This document shows, piece after piece, positions 36,389-44,230 of a stretch of DNA of 64,000 nucleotides. The DNA is taken from the NCBI RefSeq assembly GCF_029211325.2, contig NZ_CP135996.1, positions 1,426,001-1,490,000 on the forward strand. The letters are read 5' to 3'. The DNA is from Caproicibacterium argilliputei. GTDB taxonomy: Bacteria > Bacillota > Clostridia > Oscillospirales > Acutalibacteraceae. Below the pieces are notes generated by a model. The model was not told where the DNA came from and searched no databases. It saw nothing but the letters and a program-made list of their open reading frames with translations. Within the stretch, counting starts at the first letter, position 1, and each line of letters opens with the position of its first letter. The position numbers and the translations under genes were made by a program.

Positions 36389-37294
36389 ATGGGTCTGTTC
36401 AATTCAAATTACAGCCGTCCCGGTCCTGGTGTTTCAAAAGGCGCGCCAAAGGATAATCGTTTTATTCACTACTGGAAAATTTACGGACGACATTTCTGGG
36501 ATTTGATGAAACTCAATCTGCTGTTTGCAGTACCGGCCATTGTTGTGTTGGTGGCTGGCGTTATCATTTCTTCAGCTACCAGAAACATTTTGTTAGCGGG
36601 TTTGCCGTTCATTGCATTGTCCCCATTCGTGGCCGGCTTGACCTATGAAACCCGCAATTACATTCGGGAAGAACACGTATTTGTCCTGCATGACTTCCTG
36701 AAAAAGCTCAAAGAAAACTGGAAGCAGTTCCTTGCTAATGGAATTATCTGCTACCTGGTTTACGAAGTTTTGATGATTGCCATCCCGTTTTATGCGCAAA
36801 ATCAGCAGAAATTAGGCTCCGTCATTTCCACCATTGCGCTGGGGCTGAGTTTTGCGACACTTTTCATTTTTACATCCATGCAATTTTACGTTCCACTTGA
36901 AATTGTGACGTTTGATATGAAACTGAGCAAAATGTACCGTAATGCGGGAATCTTTGCAATCGCAGCGTTGGGGTGGAATTTCCTTGGATTTTTCGTAACC
37001 GCTTTCGTCCTGCTGCTGTTGTATGGCTGCCTTTATCTGGGGCAGTATGCACCGCTTTTTCTGTTTATCATCCTGCTGCTCGCCATTTTCCTTCTATGGA
37101 GTTTCTGGGCCTACACCGTTAACTCGTTGGTGTACCCAACCTTAGACCGCATGATGATTCAGCCCACTCTGAAAAAGGAAGCAGAGGAGAGGGGAGAAGT
37201 TCCGGAAGAAGATCTTGACCCTGCCTTTACAGACTGGGATTCTATCCGAGAAGACACGGACGATGAAGACGACGATGACGAAGAAGAAGATTAA
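36389..37294 (+). CDS. YesL-like (DUF624) membrane protein with acidic tail
   Basis: The 301-residue protein has the DUF624 start NRFIHYWKIYGRHFWDLMKLNLLFAVPAIVV and about six transmembrane helices between residues 45 and 250. The last 35 residues are strongly acidic and end in DDEDDDDEEED, which is unusual for the family. Function is unknown; members often sit near sugar transport genes, which is not so here. AAAGGGAAG precedes the ATG. Confidence 0.8.
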   Translation: MGLFNSNYSRPGPGVSKGAPKDNRFIHYWKIYGRHFWDLMKLNLLFAVPAIVVLVAGVIISSATRNILLAGLPFIALSPFVAGLTYETRNYIREEHVFVLHDFLKKLKENWKQFLANGIICYLVYEVLMIAIPFYAQNQQKLGSVISTIALGLSFATLFIFTSMQFYVPLEIVTFDMKLSKMYRNAGIFAIAALGWNFLGFFVTAFVLLLLYGCLYLGQYAPLFLFIILLLAIFLLWSFWAYTVNSLVYPTLDRMMIQPTLKKEAEERGEVPEEDLDPAFTDWDSIREDTDDEDDDDEEED

Positions 37295-37307
37295 ACACAA
37301 CATAAAA

Positions 37308-37346
37308 ACAGGAGCAAGCGTTAAAATGACGCTTGCTCCTGTTTTT
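37308..37346. terminator. Bidirectional terminator
   Basis: CAGGAGCAAGCGT pairs with ACGCTTGCTCCTG around a short loop, then TTTTTATTT. It is shared by the YesL-like gene and the convergent recombinase, whose stop lies at 37345. Confidence 0.88.
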
Positions 37347-38343
37347 ATTTCTTTTTCTCAGGATTCGGTTTCTGTTCCATATGTGCCAATGGATTCGCAT
37401 TTACGGCTTTTTCCATTTGTGTGCTGGACAGATGCGTGTAAATCTCGGTAGTACCTAAATTTTCATGGCCGAGAATTTCTTTCAATACCCGGATATCGAC
37501 TTTTCCTTCCTGATACATCAGCGTAGCTGCCGTATGGCGAAGCTTATGAACACTGTAGCCGGGACCACCCAGGTCAATTCCTGAAAGGTATTTTTTTACA
37601 ATATACTGCACAGTTTTAGGGCTGATACGTTTGTTCTGTTTGCTGATAAACAGTGCATATTTATCTTTTAAGTGGTCCGCTGGCCGAACTTTTAAGTAAT
37701 TGTCAATCGCGTGCAGACAGGCTTCATTTAAATAGATTACGCGTTCTTTATTTCCTTTGCCTACGATTCTCAGGGTATTTGTACCACGGCGGATATCATT
37801 GATATTGATGGAAACCAGTTCCGAAAGCCGCATTCCACAGTTCAAGAACAGAATCAAAATGCAATAATCGCGTTCTTTAAAAGGGCCGTCAACCTGCTTG
37901 AGCAAATCAATACTCTGATCCAGCGTTAAGTACCGCGGCAGGCTTTTTTTTAGTTTGGGAGATTCCAACTCTTTAATTGGATTCTCATCCAACAAATGAA
38001 TCTTCGTTGTCAGATAATTAAAAAAGACACGCAGACTGCAGCACTTTCTGGAGCGAGCCGCTGGGCCGTTCTTACGCACCACAGTCAAGTAATTCATGAA
38101 TTCATACACCTGCGTCAGTGTTACGGTTTTAATGAAGTCTAGGTCAATGTCGTCGATAGAGATTTCCGATAACGGTTTGTCCGCAAGTTCCGGATGTCTG
38201 GATTGCTTTAAGTAACGGAAAAATGTCCGCAAGTCCAAGTAATATTCTTCAACGGTTTTCGGAGATTTTCCTTTAATCGTCTGCATATAGCCAACAAACT
38301 GTCGGATAATATCCGGCGCTTCCTGCATATATTTTTCCTGCAT
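37345..38343 (-). CDS. Second tyrosine recombinase (XerC/D family)
   Basis: The 332-residue enzyme has a SAM-like N-domain (IRQFVGYMQTIKGKSPKTVEEYYLDLRTFFRYLK) and a catalytic domain with Arg in NCGMRLSELVSI, HKLRHTAATLMYQEGKVDIRVLKEILGHENLGTTEIYTH. It is more like XerC and orphan clostridial recombinases than the window's other copy. It ends in a Lys/Pro-rich tail. The ATG at 38343 follows GGGAGG closely (four bases); ATG at 38328 is an alternative. A 30-bp palindrome sits 13 bp upstream. No prophage or transposon genes are near. Confidence 0.9.
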   Translation of the reverse strand: MQEKYMQEAPDIIRQFVGYMQTIKGKSPKTVEEYYLDLRTFFRYLKQSRHPELADKPLSEISIDDIDLDFIKTVTLTQVYEFMNYLTVVRKNGPAARSRKCCSLRVFFNYLTTKIHLLDENPIKELESPKLKKSLPRYLTLDQSIDLLKQVDGPFKERDYCILILFLNCGMRLSELVSININDIRRGTNTLRIVGKGNKERVIYLNEACLHAIDNYLKVRPADHLKDKYALFISKQNKRISPKTVQYIVKKYLSGIDLGGPGYSVHKLRHTAATLMYQEGKVDIRVLKEILGHENLGTTEIYTHLSSTQMEKAVNANPLAHMEQKPNPEKKK

Positions 38344-38355
38344 ACGCCCTCCCTT

Positions 38356-38385
38356 AATTATACAAAATATTTATTTTGTATAATT
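38356..38385. repeat. 30-bp palindrome upstream of the recombinase
   Basis: Two perfect 14-base arms, AATTATACAAAATA (38356-38369) and TATTTTGTATAATT (38372-38385), flank TT. It can be read as two 11-base arms (ATTATACAAAA / TTTTGTATAAT) around a 6-base core TATTTA, the geometry of a Xer/dif-type site. On the minus strand the proximal arm contains TATAAT at -10 position for the recombinase gene, so it might instead be an operator. Confidence 0.7.
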
Positions 38386-38400
38386 ATATATCGCGTTTTT

Positions 38401-39147
38401 TTACTCCGTTTCTGCCAGCGGCAAGATCCCGCCAATATCCTGCAGTGAGCCATCATATAAGGACAGTGCTTGCACCCCATGTTTTTTTAAAAAAAGCGAA
38501 ATTTCCACAGCCTGCGGATGTGTAGAAATAGTTCCTGCAAACGCGAGTACCGTAGCCGAAAGCTTTCCGCAGGCACCACCAATAAAGCCGTAAGGATAAC
38601 CTTCCAGTTCAATATGTCCTGGCTTCAGCAAAAGTACGTCGAAGCCTACTGTGCGTGCCGCTTCTGCAATGCCTGTGTCAGCCGTCATGATCGCTTGCTC
38701 GCTAACTACTGCGATACTGCACTTCGCATATCCCTGCCGCACCGCAACCAGCTGCAAGCCGCGCTCTGCAATATTCGCCTGCAGTTCCGTACAGATGCAC
38801 TTCGGATTGGCAAACACAAAATGACCGATTCTGGCTGCATTGAGGCTGCAGTCCTGCGGATATGTTGAAAAATCATGAACGTTTGTTTGAAACAGATGAA
38901 TTCCAATCCGCTGAAAAGCAGCTTGCACCTGCACATTTGCGCAGAAACCTTCGCCGGCACCCATTAAGCAGCACTGCAAATCTGCATGAGCGGCCACAGA
39001 TGCCGCAAACTGTGCGGAAGGCAGAATCTGTACAACTGAGACGCCAAGCTGCTGCAGAGCGTCAACCGCCTGCACGGCGGTTGCAGACACTGCTGCCATG
39101 CACACATTTCTCGCTGGAAGGTGGGGACTTCTCACCCATTTTCGCAA
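38401..39147 (-). CDS. DUF6873-like protein (possible GME fold)
   Basis: The 248-residue protein carries DCSLNAARIGHFVFANPKCI, VRQGYAKCSIAVVSEQAIMTADTGIAEAA and YGFIGGACGKLSATVLAFAG, a pattern I recall from clostridial proteins grouped as DUF6873 with a guanidine-modifying-enzyme-like fold; the reaction is unknown. The start is a TTG at 39147, five bases after GGGGAGGAAG; the ATG-less beginning is plausible because of this site. The family assignment is from memory. Confidence 0.65.
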   Translation of the reverse strand: MRKWVRSPHLPARNVCMAAVSATAVQAVDALQQLGVSVVQILPSAQFAASVAAHADLQCCLMGAGEGFCANVQVQAAFQRIGIHLFQTNVHDFSTYPQDCSLNAARIGHFVFANPKCICTELQANIAERGLQLVAVRQGYAKCSIAVVSEQAIMTADTGIAEAARTVGFDVLLLKPGHIELEGYPYGFIGGACGKLSATVLAFAGTISTHPQAVEISLFLKKHGVQALSLYDGSLQDIGGILPLAETE

Positions 39148-39222
39148 AGCACTTCCTCCCCATTGTTTTTCATCGCATAAAAACAGTCCGGCAGATTCAT
39201 ACTAAAGTATGAGGTGATAAAT

Positions 39223-39414
39223 ATGCTTGTCCACTGCGACCAAGACTGTGTGTATCAGAAAAACGGATATTGTACCGTAGAACCTCCATCCGCGCAGGCA
39301 CATTATGAACCGAACGGATGCGTGCGGTGCATTCACACCATTTCCCGAAGCGACTATGAATCCGGCAACGCCGCTATGCCTGCAGAGCTGCAAATGCCTC
39401 CCGTACATTTTTAA
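39223..39414 (+). CDS. Small Cys-rich DUF1540-like protein
   Basis: The 63-residue product has CDQDCVYQKNGYCTVEPPS and CVRCIHT, the spacing of small metal-binding clostridial proteins often mislabelled hydroxymyristoyl-ACP dehydratase. The ATG at 39223 follows AGGTGA by five bases. Its last 41 bases overlap the end of radA on the other strand. Confidence 0.7.
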   Translation: MLVHCDQDCVYQKNGYCTVEPPSAQAHYEPNGCVRCIHTISRSDYESGNAAMPAELQMPPVHF

Positions 39415-40747
39415 CACCAATCAGTTCCATGCTTTTGTGTGCTGCGCTGACCTGCTTTAAGCTGTGCCAGGGCAGCACACATTTTTGAAAACCAAGGCGC
39501 TCCGCTTCTGTAATGCGCTGGTCAACGTGCAGAACCGAGCGAATTTCTCCTGTAAGTCCGACTTCGCCGAATATCACCGCATCCTCCGCCAACGCAGCAT
39601 CCTTTAAACTGGACACCAACGCCACCGCCACCGCCAAATCGCAGGCAGGTTCATCGAGCCGCAGGCCGCCAACCACATTGATATACGCATCCAAATTGGA
39701 AAAATAGTACCCTGCGCGCTTTTCCAAAACCGCCAGAAGCAAGTTCATACGGTTGTAATCAAATCCCGTTGCCATTCGGCGTGGATTACCGAATCCGGAC
39801 GTTGTCGCCAATGCCTGCACTTCCGCTAGAATTGGCCGACTGCCCTCCATCACACAAGTCACGCAGGTGCCCGACACATGCTCCGGACGCCCGGTCAGCA
39901 TAGAAGCCGACGGATTCTCTACCTGGTGCAGTCCGTTTTCGCCCATATCAAAAACACCGATTTCATTGGTCGAACCATAGCGGTTTTTCACTGCCCGCAG
40001 AATCCGATAACTCATCTGGCGGTCACCTTCAAAGTATAGAACCGCATCAACAATATGCTCCAGCACTTTTGGCCCGGCAATCGCGCCGTCTTTATTGACA
40101 TGACCCACTAAAATTGCCGGAATCTCCAGTTCCTTTGCTACATGCATGATTGCGTTCGTACATTCGCGCACCTGTGCTACGCTGCCCGGAGAGGAATTCA
40201 GCTCCGTATTGTTCATCGTCTGGATGGAATCAATCATCAGCAGATCTGGCTTTTCCGCCCGCACATGCTCCATAACACGCTGTACATTGGTTTCCGTTAG
40301 GATAAACAGATTCTCTGAATCCACCTGTAAGCGGTTTGCACGCAGCTTAATCTGTCGGCTGGATTCCTCTCCGGATACATATAAAATTTTCAGCGTACTT
40401 CCCAGATAAGCGCAAATCTGCAGCAGAATGGTTGACTTGCCGATACCCGGTTCGCCGCTAATTAAAATCAACGAACCTTTTACAATGCCGCCACCCAACA
40501 CACGGTCTAATTCCGAAACGCCCGTTTTGTAACGAGGTTCTTCGGTCAGACTGATTTCTCGAATGGGCTGAACACCGGCGAACGTTCCAGAAAAAGTCTC
40601 ACGGCTCCGTTTAGAGGGTCGAACCGGCTCCTGCAATTCTTCTGTCATCGTATTCCATGCGCCGCAACCGGGGCACTTGCCGTACCACTTTGGCGCTTCA
40701 TAACCGCACGCAGAACATACATAAATGCTTTTTGCTTTTCCCGCCAT
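39374..40747 (-). CDS. radA: DNA repair protein RadA/Sms
   Basis: RadA is a RecA-like DnaB-type helicase that acts on recombination intermediates. The 457-residue protein has the N-terminal zinc finger CSACGYEAPKWYGKCPGCGAW, Walker A GEPGIGKST, the RadA KNRYGSTNEIGVFDM motif and a C-terminal Lon-protease-like domain (VGGLRLDEPACDLAVAVALVSS). It is on its own behind the cwlD-like gene; a hairpin at 40774 separates them. Confidence 0.96.
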   Translation of the reverse strand: MAGKAKSIYVCSACGYEAPKWYGKCPGCGAWNTMTEELQEPVRPSKRSRETFSGTFAGVQPIREISLTEEPRYKTGVSELDRVLGGGIVKGSLILISGEPGIGKSTILLQICAYLGSTLKILYVSGEESSRQIKLRANRLQVDSENLFILTETNVQRVMEHVRAEKPDLLMIDSIQTMNNTELNSSPGSVAQVRECTNAIMHVAKELEIPAILVGHVNKDGAIAGPKVLEHIVDAVLYFEGDRQMSYRILRAVKNRYGSTNEIGVFDMGENGLHQVENPSASMLTGRPEHVSGTCVTCVMEGSRPILAEVQALATTSGFGNPRRMATGFDYNRMNLLLAVLEKRAGYYFSNLDAYINVVGGLRLDEPACDLAVAVALVSSLKDAALAEDAVIFGEVGLTGEIRSVLHVDQRITEAERLGFQKCVLPWHSLKQVSAAHKSMELIGVKNVREAFAALQA

Positions 40748-40773
40748 TTGCTCCTCATTTCGCTGAATTTCAC

Positions 40774-40800
40774 TGAAAAAGACTGCCGCAAGGCAGCCCT
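40774..40800 (-). terminator. Terminator of the amidase gene
   Basis: On the minus strand GGCTGCC pairs with GGCAGTC across TTGC, then CTTTTTC. Only about 25 bp remain before the radA start, so radA probably depends on read-through. Confidence 0.65.
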
Positions 40801-40815
40801 ATATCCATTTTTCTT

Positions 40816-41637
40816 TTATTTTTTTACCGTCTTGCTCTTCTTATTTATTATACTGGAGGATGCGGAAGAATACAAGCCCTGGCTGCCAGCCGCCGTAGAA
40901 GATTCTCCGGAAGCAGTGCGTCCGGTTCCTTTTAAATACTGCAAAATTCCCTTTGCAATCGCATCTGCCATTTTCTGCTGATATTTTTCATCGTTCAGCA
41001 ACTTTTCCTCTGAATCATTAGACAAGAAGCCACATTCAACTAAAACCGCAGGATCCTGTGCGTGTTTCAGCAGATAAATCGAACTGGTAGCTGCTTTATT
41101 CTGCCGTTTGTTCTCTGGCTGCACGCTTGCAACCACGGCCTGTCGAATTTGCTCAGCCAAATCCTTGCTTTTCGGATTGTTGGTCGAGTAAAACACCTGT
41201 GCGCCGCTATAAATTCCATTGGAAAAATGATTCTGATGGATGCTGACAAAAACACAGCCCGGATTGCTCTGCAAGATTGCAAATCGTTTATAAATATCAG
41301 ACGCTTTTCGCTCCCGCAGCGTAGACAGAGAAGCATCCCCCAGCATTTCATCTTGATCCCGTGTCATCACAATGCGGCAACCGGCATCTGTCAGTGCCTT
41401 TTCAATCTTTTTGGTAATCGCCAGATTGATGGTCTTTTCCGGCACAGGAGAGTGGCCGACCGCGCCGCCGTCTTCTCCGCCATGTCCTGCGTCCAAGACC
41501 ACCAGCGGCTTGACAACCGTCGCAGCCGTTGCATCCTGTGCCGCATGGAAAGAAGACAAATAAATTAAAATCAAAAAGCCCATGCACGCCGCAACCAGCG
41601 TGAGGATCGTCCAGATATTTGTCCGAATGACTTTCAT
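40816..41637 (-). CDS. cwlD: N-acetylmuramoyl-L-alanine amidase, CwlD-like
   Basis: The 273-residue exported or membrane-anchored protein has one N-terminal transmembrane helix (about 8-30) and an Amidase_3 domain: VVLDAGHGGEDGGAVG (zinc His and Glu), FVSIHQNHF (zinc His) and AVLVECGFLSNDSEEKLL (catalytic Glu). CwlD forms muramic-delta-lactam in spore cortex; that role is inferred from the length and the spore-former context. Other Amidase_3 enzymes look alike. The ATG at 41637 is preferred, behind GAGGTGG. Confidence 0.85.
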   Translation of the reverse strand: MKVIRTNIWTILTLVAACMGFLILIYLSSFHAAQDATAATVVKPLVVLDAGHGGEDGGAVGHSPVPEKTINLAITKKIEKALTDAGCRIVMTRDQDEMLGDASLSTLRERKASDIYKRFAILQSNPGCVFVSIHQNHFSNGIYSGAQVFYSTNNPKSKDLAEQIRQAVVASVQPENKRQNKAATSSIYLLKHAQDPAVLVECGFLSNDSEEKLLNDEKYQQKMADAIAKGILQYLKGTGRTASGESSTAAGSQGLYSSASSSIINKKSKTVKK

Positions 41638-41700
41638 CGTGACCACCTCAGGTAAATATATGCCCAAGAGGTACGGGAAATACCGGATCATCTTCGTGTC

Positions 41701-42195
41701 TTAGAGAACCTCTAAAATGCATTGATAGGCCTGTACCAGCTGCGGTAGAGAAACACGACAGTTGGCAGGACTCGTAGAAGGCAGACAAACGGCGTGCAGC
41801 CCTGTCACTGGCCACAGGTGTTTTTCATAAAGTGAAAAAGCCTTTTTCCCTGTGGTATAAACCCGAACAATGCTCGTCTGCTGCAGCAAACCCGCCACAT
41901 CATTTACTTCGGGATTTTGGATACTGGCATCGTCCGCACCATGAATCCTACAGGCGTGCAGAACATCCCACAGGGCAATCCGGTTGCGTAGCAGCATCGT
42001 TATTTTTTCCTGCTTCGTTTCGGGAACAGGTTCCTGCAAAACAGCCGCCAGCACCTTCCAAAAGCGATTTTGCGGATGGCCATAATAAAATCCAACTTTG
42101 CGTGACTGCGGAGATGGCATGGTTCCCAGCACAAGCACGCGTGAATTCTGCGCAAAAACCGGTTCTAACGGATGAATAACTGTTTCTGCAGACAA
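41701..42195 (-). CDS. Hypoxanthine-DNA (deoxyinosine) glycosylase
   Basis: The 164-residue UDG-fold enzyme has VLVLGTMPSPQSRKVGFYYGHPQNRFWKVL, the family pattern for excising hypoxanthine, and VCLPSTSPAN near the C-terminus. It removes deaminated adenine from DNA. The start is TTG at 42195, about ten bases after AGGAG. It runs 9 bases into the region before the amidase gene and is likely its partner transcript. Confidence 0.85.
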   Translation of the reverse strand: MSAETVIHPLEPVFAQNSRVLVLGTMPSPQSRKVGFYYGHPQNRFWKVLAAVLQEPVPETKQEKITMLLRNRIALWDVLHACRIHGADDASIQNPEVNDVAGLLQQTSIVRVYTTGKKAFSLYEKHLWPVTGLHAVCLPSTSPANCRVSLPQLVQAYQCILEVL

Positions 42196-42227
42196 AAGGA
42201 TTCGCTCCTTTCAAAAGGGAGAGATAT

Positions 42228-42262
42228 AAAAAAGAAGCAGAGGAAATTTTTCCTCTGCTTCA
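42228..42262 (-). terminator. Terminator of the tRNA operon
   Basis: On the minus strand GAAGCAGAGGAAA pairs with TTTCCTCTGCTTC and is followed by six or more T, eight bases after the tRNA-Cys 3' end. Confidence 0.9.
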
Positions 42263-42270
42263 GTGCGACA

Positions 42271-42345
42271 TGGAGGCGTCACCCAGATTCGAACTGGGGC
42301 ATCAGGGTTTTGCAGACCCATGCCTTACCACTTGGCTATGACGCC
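42271..42345 (-). tRNA. tRNA-Cys (GCA)
   Basis: Minus strand: acceptor GGCGTCA / TGACGCC with encoded TCCA, anticodon loop CTGCAAA, T-loop GTTCGAATC. The gene is 75 nt. It is the last of five. Confidence 0.96.
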
Positions 42346-42350
42346 AAACT

Positions 42351-42426
42351 TGGAGCGAACGACGAGGCTCGAACTCGCTACCTCCACCTTGGCAAGGTGG
42401 CGCTCTACCAGATGAGCTACGTTCGC
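42351..42426 (-). tRNA. tRNA-Gly (GCC)
   Basis: Minus strand: acceptor GCGAACG / CGTTCGC, anticodon loop TTGCCAA, T-loop GTTCGAGCC, encoded CCA, 76 nt. Confidence 0.96.
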
Positions 42427-42429
42427 AAA

Positions 42430-42505
42430 TGGTGCCTCCGGGCGGAATCGAACCACCGACACGGGGATTTTCAGTCCCCTGCTCTACCGACTGAGCTACA
42501 GAGGC
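42430..42505 (-). tRNA. tRNA-Phe (GAA)
   Basis: Minus strand: acceptor GCCTCTG with CGGAGGC, anticodon loop CTGAAAA, T-loop GTTCGATTC, encoded CCA, 76 nt. Confidence 0.96.
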
Positions 42506-42510
42506 AAAAG

Positions 42511-42587
42511 TGGCGACTCGGAACGGGATCGAACCGTCGACCTCTAGCGTGACAGGCTAGCGTTCTAACCAGCTGAACTACCGAGCC
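42511..42587 (-). tRNA. tRNA-Asp (GTC)
   Basis: Minus strand: acceptor GGCTCGG with CCGAGTC, anticodon loop CTGTCAC, T-loop GTTCGATCC, encoded CCA, 77 nt. Confidence 0.96.
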
Positions 42588-42592
42588 ACTGA

Positions 42593-42669
42593 TGGTGGGA
42601 ACAATAGGACTCGAACCTATGACCCCCTGCTTGTAAGGCAGGTGCTCTAACCAGCTGAGCTATGCTCCC
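42593..42669 (-). tRNA. tRNA-Val (TAC)
   Basis: Minus strand: acceptor GGGAGCA with TGTTCCC, anticodon loop CTTACAA, T-loop GTTCGAGTC, encoded CCA, 77 nt. It is the first tRNA of the operon. Confidence 0.96.
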
Positions 42670-42707
42670 AATCTTTGCTGTGCTGTTGTTTATCAGCGAC
42701 GTGTATT

Positions 42708-42736
42708 ATAATACAACATCAGCAAAGGAATGTCAA
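42708..42736 (-). promoter_or_regulatory. Promoter of the tRNA operon
   Basis: Minus strand: perfect TTGACA (42731-42736), 17-base spacer, TATTAT (42708-42713). Confidence 0.8.
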
Positions 42737-42753
42737 TAGGTTTTTAAAAAAAA

Positions 42754-43656
42754 TTACAAGTTTTTTTGACTTTTTTCTACCGCATCGGCAAGTGCTCGCA
42801 GTTCCGCAGAAGTGAAACGGTATTTTCGTCCGCAGTAGTTGCACGTTGCTTCTGCAAAGCCGCTCTCATCGTCTGCCAATGTCCGAATATCTGCCGGCCG
42901 CAATGAAGAAAAGGCACGCTCCACACGTTCTTTAGAACAATCGCAGGCATAAGAGACTTTATATTCATCTAATTTCTCAAAGGGCATTCCCTGCAGAATC
43001 TTACCGCACATCTCCTCAATAGTAAGTCCCTGCGCCAGCATTTCGGTCACCGCTGGCAGTGCCGCCGCGTTTTTCTCCAACTGGTCCAGTTCCTCTTTCG
43101 TGGCACCCGGCATCACCTGCACAAACAGGCCGCCTGCCAGCAGCTGCTGCGCGTTTTCTTTGTTTTCCAGAACCCCCAGAGCGCACACGGTCGGAATCTG
43201 CTCACTGACTGCAAAATAAGTAGCCAGATCTTCCGCAACTTCTCCCGATACCAATTTCACTTGTCCGGTATAGGGCGTATGTGCATTGTCGTCGCGCATG
43301 ACCGTTACCATGCCGTCATGCCCCACCAAACCGCCGACATCCAATTTTCCGTCCGCACGAATCGGCAGGTCAGCCTCCGGATGACTCACATAGCCGCGAC
43401 AGTTTCCATTGTTATCCGCAATCGCTACCGCATCTCCCAGCGAGCCACCGCCATTCATCTTGACCTGCAGATTAGCTCCTTTGTCTTTCAGCATAGCACC
43501 CATCATCGAGGTACCGGTCAACAGGCGCCCCAGAGCTGCGGTTGCAGTCGGGCTGGTATGATGAATCTGCTGAGCCGTTGCAACCATATACGTTGAGTCA
43601 ACCGCACAAGCCATCAGTTTTCCGCTTTTTGTAAGGCAGCGAATCATTCTATCCAT
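42754..43656 (-). CDS. hslO: Redox-regulated chaperonin Hsp33
   Basis: Hsp33 is a holdase activated by oxidation and unfolding. The 300-residue product has the N-terminal fold (ATAALGRLLTGTSMMGAMLKD, GGGSLGDAVAIAD, RGYVSHPE) and the C-terminal zinc centre with CDCS and CNYCG. The ATG at 43656 (MDRMIRCL) is chosen although the frame is open to 43719. It is followed by the tRNA operon promoter. Confidence 0.95.
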   Translation of the reverse strand: MDRMIRCLTKSGKLMACAVDSTYMVATAQQIHHTSPTATAALGRLLTGTSMMGAMLKDKGANLQVKMNGGGSLGDAVAIADNNGNCRGYVSHPEADLPIRADGKLDVGGLVGHDGMVTVMRDDNAHTPYTGQVKLVSGEVAEDLATYFAVSEQIPTVCALGVLENKENAQQLLAGGLFVQVMPGATKEELDQLEKNAAALPAVTEMLAQGLTIEEMCGKILQGMPFEKLDEYKVSYACDCSKERVERAFSSLRPADIRTLADDESGFAEATCNYCGRKYRFTSAELRALADAVEKSQKNL

Positions 43657-43707
43657 AGTTTCAATTTCCTTTTCTATTCTATACAAATTATTATTGGCAG
43701 ATAACTT

Positions 43708-43745
43708 GAAAGAGCGCACAGTAAAACAACTCTGTGCGCTCTTTC
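43708..43745. terminator. Hairpin between yerC and hslO
   Basis: GAAAGAGCGCACAG pairs perfectly with CTGTGCGCTCTTTC around ten bases. The flanking T-run is short, so termination may be incomplete. Confidence 0.6.
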
Positions 43746-43789
43746 AGCGTGCTTTTGCGGTCACGCAGGAACACACAAAAGCAAGATTT

Positions 43790-44110
43790 CTACGAATTCG
43801 ATTCGTCTTCCGCGGTCGGTGCTTTACCGTCTATGCGGTCAAACACCAGCTTGTACCCATCACAGCCATAGTTCAGCGAGCGGTTTACACGGCTGATGGT
43901 CGCAGTGGAAGCGTGCGTCACATGAACAATATGCTGATAGTTCTGCTTTGTACTTAACATATGCGCCACCAGCAGCCTCTGCGACATGGCTTTTATTTCA
44001 GGAACTGTACACAAATCCTCGAAGAAAGCATAGCAGTCCTCCGGCGTCTTTAAGGACAGGACTGCTTGAAATAGGAAGTCCACGCTTTCATCTTTGATTT
44101 TTGAATTCAA
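43790..44110 (-). CDS. YerC/YecD family TrpR-like DNA-binding protein
   Basis: The 106-residue protein is a TrpR-fold regulator: FLFQAVLSLKTPEDCYAFFEDLCTVPEIKAMSQRLLVAHML then a helix-turn-helix NYQHIVHVTHASTATISRVNRSLNYG. No ligand pocket can be inferred. The start is a TTG at 44110 (nine bases after AGGAG); another TTG at 44116 is possible. It lies between lysA and hslO. Confidence 0.88.
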   Translation of the reverse strand: MNSKIKDESVDFLFQAVLSLKTPEDCYAFFEDLCTVPEIKAMSQRLLVAHMLSTKQNYQHIVHVTHASTATISRVNRSLNYGCDGYKLVFDRIDGKAPTAEDESNS

Positions 44111-44167
44111 TATCAATCACTCCTAAGAAATGCTTAAAACATTATCTTTTACGATTTTACTCTAAAA

Positions 44168-44203
44168 AAGCAAAAAAGTAAAGGGCAAGTGACTGCCCTT
44201 TTC
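44168..44203 (-). terminator. Terminator of lysA
   Basis: Minus strand: AAAGGGCAGTCACTTGCCCTTT followed by ACTTTTTTGCTTTTTT. Confidence 0.85.
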
Positions 44204-44230
44204 TTTTGAAATGTAAATTTAACAGAATGG

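Noticed and set aside
37345..38400. Prophage or integrative element around the second recombinase
   Set aside because: No other phage, conjugation or excisionase gene is near and neighbours are conserved genes.
42271..42669. tRNA cluster as an integration site
   Set aside because: All five tRNAs are complete and no partial tRNA copy or integrase is adjacent.
43708..43745. LexA or other operator in the perfect hairpin before hslO
   Set aside because: The long GC-rich stem between two co-directional genes is better explained as a terminator.
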